In this document: positions 1-7,130 of the stretch, piece by piece
Numbering within the stretch: the first letter of the stretch is position 1
How the letters are laid out: each line of letters opens with the position of its first letter
Position numbers and translations under genes: made by a program
The notes under the pieces: model-generated
What the model was told of the DNA's origin: nothing
Seen by the model: only the letters and a program-made list of their open reading frames with translations
Database searches by the model: none
From: a virus
Reading direction: 5' to 3' (one strand)
IMG/VR virus record: IMGVR_UViG_3300042890_001611
Span: 1-20,789 of that record
Length of the DNA: 20,789 bases

Positions 1-430
1 TATATTTAATTAAAGATTGTGGCATATGGCCTTTTGAATTGTGATATTTTTGAATTTTTTGCATTTCAGCCGTAGATGATTTATCTCCCATCATTTTTGC
101 TAAGGCCATAACTGCACCATTGTGGTCATTATTATCGGTTAAATCTTTTATGTTGTCCAGTTCATCGGATAAAGATACTCTTTTAGGTTCTTTTTTATCC
201 TTATCGGCCATCATTTGATTAAACGCATTATCACCATATTTTTTTAGTTTATCATCATTACCAAAAACGGATGTTCCACCAACTTTAGATGCTCTACCTG
301 CAGTTGTTACTCTACCTGCAACTACTACCTTTGTATCAGGTCTTAATTTATGATTTTTACTATAAGTGTCAAATGCTGCCTGAGATGGAAAATCAATCTC
401 TTGTAATGGAATGAGGTTTATTAAACGCAT
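1..430 (-). CDS. Hypothetical protein, 3' end outside the window
   Basis: An open frame runs from ATG at 430 to the window edge without a stop (about 143 residues visible). The N-terminus is MRLINLIPLQEIDF, followed by a short module around residues 17-40 ending in LRPDTKVVVAGR. The remainder is charged and lysine/aspartate-rich (residues 58-100) and looks helical, with no membrane segment or signal peptide. I do not recognise the family with confidence; similar short 'KLRP-T-KV' modules are, from memory, common in marine phage proteins of unknown function. A copy of the ATATTTATA leader motif stands 34 bases upstream, so it is probably expressed separately from the polymerase gene before it. 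No Shine-Dalgarno sequence precedes the ATG. Confidence 0.75.
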   Translation of the reverse strand, partial: MRLINLIPLQEIDFPSQAAFDTYSKNHKLRPDTKVVVAGRVTTAGRASKVGGTSVFGNDDKLKKYGDNAFNQMMADKDKKEPKRVSLSDELDNIKDLTDNNDHNGAVMALAKMMGDKSSTAEMQKIQKYHNSKGHMPQSLIKY

Positions 431-463
431 ATTATTGTCTATTAATTGGATATAATTATATGA

Positions 464-472
464 TATAAATAT
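464..472 (-). promoter_or_regulatory. Late-type leader motif ATATTTATA
   Basis: The coding strand reads ATATTTATA, one of eight exact copies in the window, 34 bases upstream of the ATG at 430 and just beyond the stop of the polymerase gene. Position and recurrence suggest a promoter; the function is inferred. Confidence 0.5.
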
Positions 473-478
473 AAAATT

Positions 479-1750
479 TTAACTTATAACCTCTAAATTG
501 TTATAATTCTCTCCTTCTTCAACTTTAACCGGGAAACCGCCTTTCTCCATTATCTCTCTAATGTCGTTTAAAAGATTTTCTCTTTCAATAGGATGAGTGT
601 CTATAAGAAAGGCATCATAGGTATAAAGTATCATTTTTGACATTTTCCCACTCAAATACTCCATGACCTCACCAATCTTCATATAATTGATTTCAGTCTC
701 TAACGATTGTAGTAAGTAGTTGAATACCTTTTGTTCGTTTGCACTCTCAATTCTATCAAATGGTATTTCTCTTTTATATAAGAGTGTCGTAAGTTTTCCC
801 GAAATGACGAACGATTGATATAATTTCTTAATGTATTTATCTACCAATTGAAAGAATGGAATTTCTCGTGCATTCTCATCTAATCCCCCATAAAGGTATG
901 TAAAGGTTATTTTCTTTGCTGTCTCTATATCGCACCCATAAAGGTTTGCAAGGTGTTGGTGAGCCGTTGTACCCGTTGGAAACTCATACCCAACCATTTT
1001 CGCAATCAAACGAATGTGATAAGACTCATAGTCAAATTGAATCAATGTACCATGTGGATGACGACTTATAAACATTTCTCTCGTTCCATCACTTTTGTTT
1101 AAAGCAGAGTAGTTTACGTTAAGATGTCTATTGGATGGCCTTCCCGTCGTAGTGTATGGGTTATATTGTGTGTAGACGATATCATTCTTTCGCAGATATT
1201 GCTCGTTGAAGTTAAAACTATCAATAAATTTTTCTCTAACGACCTTTACCCCAGCCCCTTCCAACCTTCCCAATGTTTGGATTGCTGATGTATATTTTCT
1301 ATTCCATTCGTTTCTTGTACTGATATTTGGGATTGTCTTTAAGATTTCATACCATTTCATTAAAGGTACACAATCATTTAACTCTTTAAAGTCGTTTCTA
1401 TACCCCCTATAAACCGATTCTACGACCTCATTAAAGATAAATGGTTTCCCATTCTCTTCAAAGTAAACCCACTCATAATCCAATCCTATGGTGTTTAAAT
1501 ACCTATTGTCTAAAACTAATGTATTTACATGGACTATTTTGGATATATCAAACTTGTCTAATTTCTTTGCATCTATGTGATTCAAATTAATTATTCCATC
1601 ACTTCCGTCACTTTGTCTATAATAAATAAACGATAAACGATTTCCCAACGGATGTGCTCTATGAGAACTCCATACAGGAATGATAAGGTCAATATTTACA
1701 TTACCCTTTAAAAACAAAAGTAGGGTATGTTTATCTTCAATTAGATTCAT
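479..1750 (-). CDS. Divergent family A DNA polymerase, polymerase core only
   Basis: The 423-residue product carries the palm/fingers motifs of family A (Pol I-type) DNA polymerases in the right order. TTGRPSNRH (201-209) matches the TGRLSS region with its conserved Arg (R204). QFDYESYHIRL (238-248) is motif A, with metal-binding D240. ETAKKITFTYLYGG (276-289) is the O-helix, with K279, F283 and Y287 at the positions of Pol I K758, F762 and Y766. QSLETE (348-353) matches the conserved Gln motif, and YTYDAF (376-381) is motif C with D379, where the usual form is HDE. The Pol I R754 position appears to be Ile (I275). Residues 1-140 show no recognisable 5' nuclease and no DxE exonuclease motif, so proofreading is probably absent or supplied elsewhere. 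T4 itself uses a family B polymerase. A role in replication or repair is inferred. The start codon is buried in a hairpin (see 1719-1758). Confidence 0.8.
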   Translation of the reverse strand: MNLIEDKHTLLLFLKGNVNIDLIIPVWSSHRAHPLGNRLSFIYYRQSDGSDGIINLNHIDAKKLDKFDISKIVHVNTLVLDNRYLNTIGLDYEWVYFEENGKPFIFNEVVESVYRGYRNDFKELNDCVPLMKWYEILKTIPNISTRNEWNRKYTSAIQTLGRLEGAGVKVVREKFIDSFNFNEQYLRKNDIVYTQYNPYTTTGRPSNRHLNVNYSALNKSDGTREMFISRHPHGTLIQFDYESYHIRLIAKMVGYEFPTGTTAHQHLANLYGCDIETAKKITFTYLYGGLDENAREIPFFQLVDKYIKKLYQSFVISGKLTTLLYKREIPFDRIESANEQKVFNYLLQSLETEINYMKIGEVMEYLSGKMSKMILYTYDAFLIDTHPIERENLLNDIREIMEKGGFPVKVEEGENYNNLEVIS

Positions 1751-1758
1751 ACCCTACT
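1719..1758 (-). promoter_or_regulatory. Start-codon hairpin of the polymerase gene (putative translational operator)
   Basis: In the mRNA, AGUAGGGUAUG (1758-1748) pairs perfectly over 11 bp with CAUACCCUACU (1729-1719) across an 18-nt loop. The 5' arm contains the only SD-like sequence (AGUAGGG) seen before any gene here plus the AUG itself; the 3' arm is codons 8-11. The pairing is seen directly. Translational control, perhaps autoregulation as for T4/RB69 gp43, is inference. Confidence 0.6.
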
Positions 1759-1789
1759 AATATACTAAAAATATTTTGATTTACAAAAT

Positions 1790-2566
1790 TTATTCTCCCC
1801 AATGCTTTTGTTTCATCTCATAGATGTCGATTGGTTCTCTTTTCATTTGATTTCCTGGATTGAAATATGCACCCTTCTTTAAATACCCACATAAGAAGTT
1901 TCTTCTCATTCTTGTAGTATCTCTATTTGGTTCACTACCATGTACAACATGTGAGTGTAATAATGCAACTTGTCCTTTTCTTAAATATCCTTCAATCTTT
2001 TTGAAATCATGTCCTTCTGGCATTACACAACTCTTACCTCTCTCACTTCTCCAGTTACCTGTATTTGTTTTCTTTCTTTCCTCATTATCTTCAATTGGTA
2101 ATATAGGTAATCTATGTGAACCTTCATAATTCCAAACTGCTCCATTTTCAGGGTCGTGATTATCTAATGCTAATGCAGTGTTAATAATTTCATTATGTCC
2201 ACATCCTGTATAAAATGCGTTTTGATGTTGGTCTCTACCTAATTCACCTTTTGGTTTATAATAACCCCAAGTTTGCATTCCGACTATATTACCTTCCATT
2301 AGAAATTCACATGCTTCCACAATTTTTGGATGTGAAAACATTTTTTCAACTTTTTCAGAAACTTTGTGTGGGTGCATGATTGGTTCAAACTCTTGCCATT
2401 TTTCAGGTTCGTTTGTATTTCTTTCCAATCTTAATCTATCTAATTCTTCGTTTAATTCATCAACCTCTTGTTCGGTTAATAATTCTAAAACTGTCCAACC
2501 TCTATATCTCCAATCAAAGGTCATTTGTTGTCTTTCCTCAAAGGATAAGTGTTTGTATTCTTTCAT
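1790..2566 (-). CDS. PhyH-family 2-oxoglutarate/Fe(II) dioxygenase with altered metal ligand
   Basis: The 258-residue protein looks like a phytanoyl-CoA dioxygenase-type double-stranded beta-helix enzyme. An N-terminal helical part (1-60) leads to GRDQHQNAFYTGCGH (110-124), where the iron-binding HxD is expected; GAVWNYEGSHRLP (142-154) is the typical strand after it; LLHSHVVHGSEPN (202-214) holds the distal His (H209); and R219/R221/R222 are candidates for the 2-oxoglutarate-binding Arg. The expected ligand Asp at 116 is Asn (codon AAC), giving HxN...H. The family hydroxylates small molecules or protein side chains; the substrate here is unknown. Such enzymes are common auxiliary genes in marine T4-like phages. 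A degenerate copy of the leader motif (2586-2594) lies 20 bases upstream. No SD sequence is visible. Family assignment is firm; activity is uncertain. Confidence 0.85.
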   Translation of the reverse strand: MKEYKHLSFEERQQMTFDWRYRGWTVLELLTEQEVDELNEELDRLRLERNTNEPEKWQEFEPIMHPHKVSEKVEKMFSHPKIVEACEFLMEGNIVGMQTWGYYKPKGELGRDQHQNAFYTGCGHNEIINTALALDNHDPENGAVWNYEGSHRLPILPIEDNEERKKTNTGNWRSERGKSCVMPEGHDFKKIEGYLRKGQVALLHSHVVHGSEPNRDTTRMRRNFLCGYLKKGAYFNPGNQMKREPIDIYEMKQKHWGE

Positions 2567-2636
2567 AACTAATTTGTTTTATATAATTAAATATAGTGAA
2601 AATTATTTTAATTACCAAATTTTTATATGATTTTTA

Positions 2637-3026
2637 TCATTTATAAAATTGAAGTAAGTTTGGTAAATATAAACCTATGTTTTTTATTTTAAAAGATGTC
2701 ATAGAAATTGAAGATTTGTTTGATTCTATTACCCCACTATCCAATAATTCACCAATACCATTATATATTTTTTCTTTTGGGCCGGTGATTCTCCAAGGCA
2801 TATCGTCTGTTATCCAGTATGGATTGTCTTGTAATCTTTGAAAAATATCAAAATTTACTTCAAAAACAAAACCATTTGGGTCATTTGCTTTTTGAATAAA
2901 ATATCTTGTAATCACACCCGTATCATAATTATCAGCTGATGGTATTGGTACTATTGTCTGTGGTATATCCAATGGAGGAAATGTTTTATTTTTTACTAAA
3001 TCACTATACATATCATTTTTATTCAA
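2637..3026 (-). CDS. Small baseplate-operon protein, function unknown
   Basis: The frame is 129 residues if it starts at the TTG at 3026, which overlaps the hub gene by 8 bases. An in-frame ATG at 3011 gives 124 residues and begins 7 bases after the hub stop; I think the ATG is more likely, but neither has an SD sequence. Its distance behind the hub gene makes co-transcription and translational coupling likely. The sequence is mixed alpha/beta without membrane segments; the middle (residues 39-95) has aromatic and proline residues such as NPYWITDDMPWRITGP. I do not recognise a family. Position suggests a baseplate or virion component (wedge, spike or assembly factor). Confidence is high for coding, low for role. 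Confidence 0.75.
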   Translation of the reverse strand: MNKNDMYSDLVKNKTFPPLDIPQTIVPIPSADNYDTGVITRYFIQKANDPNGFVFEVNFDIFQRLQDNPYWITDDMPWRITGPKEKIYNGIGELLDSGVIESNKSSISMTSFKIKNIGLYLPNLLQFYK

Positions 3027-5379
3027 ATGTGAATCTATACGCTATCTCTAATATTGTTGTCCATCTATTTTCTTTAATACTATGTTTTACATTTAATACT
3101 TGAAAATATCCCTTTTGATTATAAATTTCAGGTACACCATCAATTAAAAAATATTCACCACAACTTATTCCGGCAATACCATCCATTGTTATTGTTGCTT
3201 CTAAAAATGTTAAACCAATCGTACCAGTTGGTGCTTTTGGTATTTTTGCTTGTATTAATGATGAATCTTTGTATATTAAATTATTTTTTTGTTCTGTTTT
3301 ACCATTACTATTCATTTTAAATCTAACAATATTTTTTTTAAGAGCTTCTTCTGTATTTTTTATTTCTTTTTGGGCCTGTTTTTCTGCAGCTAATTTATCC
3401 TTTTCCTGTTCAGCTTTTGTTTTAGTAACGGGTGTTATTGTAGTGGCCTTATTAGAATCATTAATTTCTGAAGCTTCGTCTACTTCTTTTGCAAGTATTG
3501 GATTTAATGAATAATATCCATCTGCATTTTTTGCATATGAATAGTCTATATTTGCATATTTTGTTCTTAAATCTACAATTTCTTTAGTATTATCATTTTT
3601 ATTTCCATTTTTATTAGAATTTAATATAAATCTACTATTATATAAAGCCTGTGCTTGCATCAAGTTATCTAATTCTAATTTAAATTCAAAATTTTCAATA
3701 ATTGAACCAGATGCACCTATGTTTAATCTATATATGTTTTCTTTTTCTTTTTTTTGTGGGACGGGGTTTTCAATTTTTAATTTTTCATCAACTATTATTA
3801 AATTATTGTCACCTTCTTTATCTAATGCTTTTTGTAATCTTAAATAAGACATACCATACATATTGGCACTTATCAATGATAATATTGAATTTATTACATC
3901 AGCTTTAGTATATGATTTATTATATGAGTCTAAAAAAGAATCATAACTTATAAAAACATTTAATAAATTTCCAACATTTTTATATATCCTTCGTTCGTTG
4001 TCCTTATTCTTTCTATTATATATTGTAAATAATGCTGGTGTTTTTTCAGTTTCTTCTTCATTAGTTACATTAAATTGATATTTGTTCTTTTCACCTATTT
4101 TACATTCTAAGTTCTTTTTTTCGTTTATGTATATTACATTTTTTTTCTCTTTGGATATTTCTATTGAAGGTATCTCTCCAGGAAATAATAAAGAATCATT
4201 TGATGAAATTAAATATTTGCTAGAATTTACAGGAATTATATCTATTTTTTCTGAATTTTTGTCATTTTCATCTTTTAAATAATAATATTGGTCTGTATTT
4301 AGAACTTCTTTTTTAGTTAAAAATAAGTCTAAATTATTCAATAAATGTAGTATCAATCTAAATGAAATATATGGTGTTTTACTATACGTTTCATCTTTTG
4401 CATCGTTATTAATTAATCCCCAATTAAAAAAATCTTCATACCATTGATTTTTATTTAATTTATTCGTTAAGATATCTACTGGAAGATTAAAATCACTAAC
4501 TAATTTTGCTACCCAACTTTTATAATCATCGGTTACTGGTGCTTTTTTTGTACTAGTAATGGCATATAATTTTCCCTGTTTAATTGGTGTCCATAATTGT
4601 AATTCATTTCCTGCAGATATTTCCATTTTTACATTGTATGAACCATCGGATTCTATTGTGTATGAAAAATTTGTAGTTCTACCGGCCATAAAATCATAAT
4701 CACCATTTGTTTCTGCTAAAATTCCAATATAATCCTTTTTAGTTGTTTTATTTTTTTGTGAATAAATTTCAAAAAAGTCCTTTATAAAATTTGTGTGTGA
4801 TTTTTTTGCAAATAAATATTTATCTATTGTTGTTTTACCAGACCATAAAGAACCTGCCCAAAGAGGTGTATTTGGTTTTCTAATATCACTATTATGGCCA
4901 TATTCTAATACAACATTCATTCCAGGTCTTAAAAAGAAAAGTTCAAACATTTCCAATTGTTTTAATGTAAAAACTTTTATTTCTAAATTTGCCGTTTTTA
5001 AAGTATTGTTACCATTTAATGAATCTATTTCTAATGAAAGTATAATGGGAGGTGATACTCTTCTGTTTTTTTCACCTGGGACAACAATAGTATTACCATC
5101 TAAATCTCTACCTATTGTACTAAAACTTTTTTCATAGGTTCTATCACTATCATTTGTAGAATTTGATATAACACATCCTTTATATGCCGATGCTGGATAG
5201 TTTCCTGATGAATACATTTTAGCTATATCATCCGAATTATTAGGTTGATTTGTTACTATTGCAGGGGATGATAATATTACAAATGGTGATAATAAATTTA
5301 ATTGTTCTTTATTATTTTTTCTGTAATCAAATTTGTTTTTTATCCAAGGTTTTAATTGGTCTAAAAATGGGAATTCCAT
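3019..5379 (-). CDS. Baseplate hub-like protein (gp27/gpD-type)
   Basis: This 786-residue protein follows the LysM-like gene by 3 bases. Its C-terminus (about 723-786) has the pattern of contractile-tail hub proteins: GISCGEYFLIDGVPEIY, then GYFQVLNVKHSIKENRW and TTILEI, which matches 'G-sPGd-f-id-lP--y---G-F-V--v-H-i--n-W-T'. A lysine/glutamate-rich predicted coiled-coil or linker lies at about 655-682. The N-terminal half is beta-rich, with blocks such as FELFFLRPGMNVVLEYGHN that also fit hub folds. It is roughly twice the length of T4 gp27 (about 390 residues), so it contains large insertions. I saw no lysozyme or spike repeat inside it. It is inferred to form the central hub that joins tube and spike. 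Base composition is very AT-rich: one 60-base line counted by hand (3301-3360) is 20% G+C. Confidence 0.7.
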   Translation of the reverse strand: MEFPFLDQLKPWIKNKFDYRKNNKEQLNLLSPFVILSSPAIVTNQPNNSDDIAKMYSSGNYPASAYKGCVISNSTNDSDRTYEKSFSTIGRDLDGNTIVVPGEKNRRVSPPIILSLEIDSLNGNNTLKTANLEIKVFTLKQLEMFELFFLRPGMNVVLEYGHNSDIRKPNTPLWAGSLWSGKTTIDKYLFAKKSHTNFIKDFFEIYSQKNKTTKKDYIGILAETNGDYDFMAGRTTNFSYTIESDGSYNVKMEISAGNELQLWTPIKQGKLYAITSTKKAPVTDDYKSWVAKLVSDFNLPVDILTNKLNKNQWYEDFFNWGLINNDAKDETYSKTPYISFRLILHLLNNLDLFLTKKEVLNTDQYYYLKDENDKNSEKIDIIPVNSSKYLISSNDSLLFPGEIPSIEISKEKKNVIYINEKKNLECKIGEKNKYQFNVTNEEETEKTPALFTIYNRKNKDNERRIYKNVGNLLNVFISYDSFLDSYNKSYTKADVINSILSLISANMYGMSYLRLQKALDKEGDNNLIIVDEKLKIENPVPQKKEKENIYRLNIGASGSIIENFEFKLELDNLMQAQALYNSRFILNSNKNGNKNDNTKEIVDLRTKYANIDYSYAKNADGYYSLNPILAKEVDEASEINDSNKATTITPVTKTKAEQEKDKLAAEKQAQKEIKNTEEALKKNIVRFKMNSNGKTEQKNNLIYKDSSLIQAKIPKAPTGTIGLTFLEATITMDGIAGISCGEYFLIDGVPEIYNQKGYFQVLNVKHSIKENRWTTILEIAYRFTFE

Positions 5380-5382
5380 AAC

Positions 5383-5685
5383 TTATTTATTTATTTTTTC
5401 AAACTCATTTAATATCGCAGATAGATTTGATGGTATTCTCATTTGAGTACCTGGTTCAATATGTAAAGATGCTTGATTTAAATTATTTGCAATTGCAATT
5501 ACCCACCATAAACTTATATCATTATAATATTTGTAAGATAATAAATCCAATCTATCACTTTCTTCGGATATTATATATAAATCATTATCCGTTGGTTTTA
5601 TTCTTGGATAAATGACACTTCCTAAATATCTTTTTTTAGTGTCTTTTGAATTTAAATTATTTGCGTATTGATATCTATTTGGCAT
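5383..5685 (-). CDS. LysM-like baseplate protein (gp53 / tail protein X type)
   Basis: The 100-residue product has a LysM-like core at about 36-86. YIISEESDRLDLLSYKYY (37-54) is followed by SLWWVIAIANNL (58-69) and IEPGTQMRIP (76-85), which is the recurring 'D-lD-iA-k-Y-d---WW-IA--N-----i-PGt-lriP' signature of small baseplate proteins (P2 gpX, the LysM part of T4 gp53). These proteins sit at the junction of tube cap, hub and wedge. The gene is tightly packed: 2 bases after the preceding 464-residue gene and 3 bases before the hub gene, the same order (cap, LysM, hub) as in other contractile tails. No own promoter motif and no SD sequence are visible, so translation is probably coupled. Confidence 0.85.
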   Translation of the reverse strand: MPNRYQYANNLNSKDTKKRYLGSVIYPRIKPTDNDLYIISEESDRLDLLSYKYYNDISLWWVIAIANNLNQASLHIEPGTQMRIPSNLSAILNEFEKINK

Positions 5686-5687
5686 TT

Positions 5688-7082
5688 TTATTGTTTTGTT
5701 TCACCTATAACAAATGGTGTTGAAATTGGATAAGCTGAATTATATTCGTTACTATTTGTTATTCCATCAAAATCATATTTATATTTTGTTATTCCACCAG
5801 TTCCTTTTTCTATTTTATGATTTTCTATTATTTTCATACTAATAGATACATCTATAACTGATGGATATAAATGATTATCATTTTCCAATCCAACTATTTT
5901 TAACGCGGGATGTAATCCTTCTTGATTACCATTAACATCGGCATTTGGCCATATAGTATTATCATCTACTACAAAAGATATATTTTCTACAAAACCAAAA
6001 ACATTTTTATACATATCACCAATTGATAAGTAAAATAAATTTGGAGAAAATGCATATTGATTATATATTGTACTATTTGCTTCGGTATAAGACATTGTTG
6101 AAACTTCTTCATATGGAAATGCCAATGATTTTAAATAATTTATTTTTTTAATCATTTTTTCTTTTTGTGTAACCGTATAATAGTATACTTTTAAATTAAA
6201 TTTTAAGCTTCTTTCAACACCACCATATCTATATGTTTTAAATGGTGAACCAATATATTTAACATCACTCCACTCCGTTGTAACATCTTCACTTAATCCA
6301 GATATTGCACCTGCAAATGGAACTATTTCGTTATTACCATATTTTTTGAATGTAACCCATACTTGATTTACATCTCTATTTTCATTTATAGCTTTATTTA
6401 AACCACTTTCATTTGCAAATTTTTCCTCTTCTAATATATACTTATTTGCTCCTGACCAACCTGCTTTTTCTTTAAATGTTCTTAATTTTACTGATTTGCC
6501 TGCAAATAATCCTTTACGTTCTTCACCATCTATATCCAACTGATGAACTGTTTTATACTCACTATTCTTTATTTCTGCTCCTTTGGTTTTTCCGGCTTTA
6601 TTTTTACCAAATCTTGGATGATAACTTTCATTTTTTGGAATTTTTAATGAACTGGCTAATTCTTTAATTGCACCTACACTTCCAAATTGTTTTATCCCAC
6701 TAGCTACTATACCTTCGGTTGATTGACCACCTCCAAATATATTTAATAATTCATTAGAAGGATTTGGTGAAGTTTTTACAACATAAGCTCTTCCTGATTT
6801 TATGGAATCTCTAAGTAATGCTGCGGTTGGAGCCAATAGTGAAACCGGTTTTGCAAGTGGAGATAAACTACGAAAAATTGTATCGGATGGTCTATTTGCC
6901 GAACCACCACCATTATTTCCTGCTATTAATCCACCCACTAAATCTGCTATTGGATTTGGAGATGCTGCAAGTAATGCAATACCTCTTGGTGGATTAAGAA
7001 TACCTTTACTCTCTATACGAATATTATCTTTACTGTATATTTCTTTGCTTCTTTGCTTAAAAAGGTCTTGTATTGTTTGCAT
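5688..7082 (-). CDS. Baseplate protein, candidate tail-tube cap/initiator
   Basis: The 464-residue protein begins with a Gly/Ala/Ser/Pro-rich, apparently flexible region (about 28-150, including AGNNGGGSANRP). It continues into a beta-rich domain (about 240-450) with VPFAGAISGLSEDVTTEWSD (254-273) and TYRYGGVERSLKFNLKVYYY (283-302). I do not recognise it from motif alone. Its place directly after the tape measure and before the LysM-like and hub genes is where tube-cap or initiator proteins lie in contractile phages (T4 gp48/gp54, Mu gp43, P2 gpU by analogy), so a cap role is inferred. It heads a four-gene run (cap, LysM, hub, small ORF) with gaps of a few bases, and a leader motif lies 19 bases upstream of its ATG. 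Confidence 0.6.
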   Translation of the reverse strand: MQTIQDLFKQRSKEIYSKDNIRIESKGILNPPRGIALLAASPNPIADLVGGLIAGNNGGGSANRPSDTIFRSLSPLAKPVSLLAPTAALLRDSIKSGRAYVVKTSPNPSNELLNIFGGGQSTEGIVASGIKQFGSVGAIKELASSLKIPKNESYHPRFGKNKAGKTKGAEIKNSEYKTVHQLDIDGEERKGLFAGKSVKLRTFKEKAGWSGANKYILEEEKFANESGLNKAINENRDVNQVWVTFKKYGNNEIVPFAGAISGLSEDVTTEWSDVKYIGSPFKTYRYGGVERSLKFNLKVYYYTVTQKEKMIKKINYLKSLAFPYEEVSTMSYTEANSTIYNQYAFSPNLFYLSIGDMYKNVFGFVENISFVVDDNTIWPNADVNGNQEGLHPALKIVGLENDNHLYPSVIDVSISMKIIENHKIEKGTGGITKYKYDFDGITNSNEYNSAYPISTPFVIGETKQ

Positions 7083-7100
7083 TTATTAGAATCAATTTTA

Positions 7101-7109
7101 TATAAATAT
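7101..7109 (-). promoter_or_regulatory. Late-type leader motif ATATTTATA
   Basis: Exact copy on the coding strand in the extended form GATATTTATATAA, 19 bases before the ATG at 7082. It would drive the four-gene baseplate run. Function is inferred from recurrence. Confidence 0.55.
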
Positions 7110-7130
7110 CTTTTAATACAATTTATAGTA

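Noticed and set aside
464-471. TATAAATA on the plus strand (and seven like it) as T4 late promoters
   Set aside because: In that orientation they would drive antisense transcription away from the adjacent start codon. They are better read as coding-strand TATTTATA signals.
2627-2640. ATGAT/ATCAT hairpin at the end of the 129-residue gene as a terminator
   Set aside because: Only a 5-bp AT-rich stem with no U run after it.
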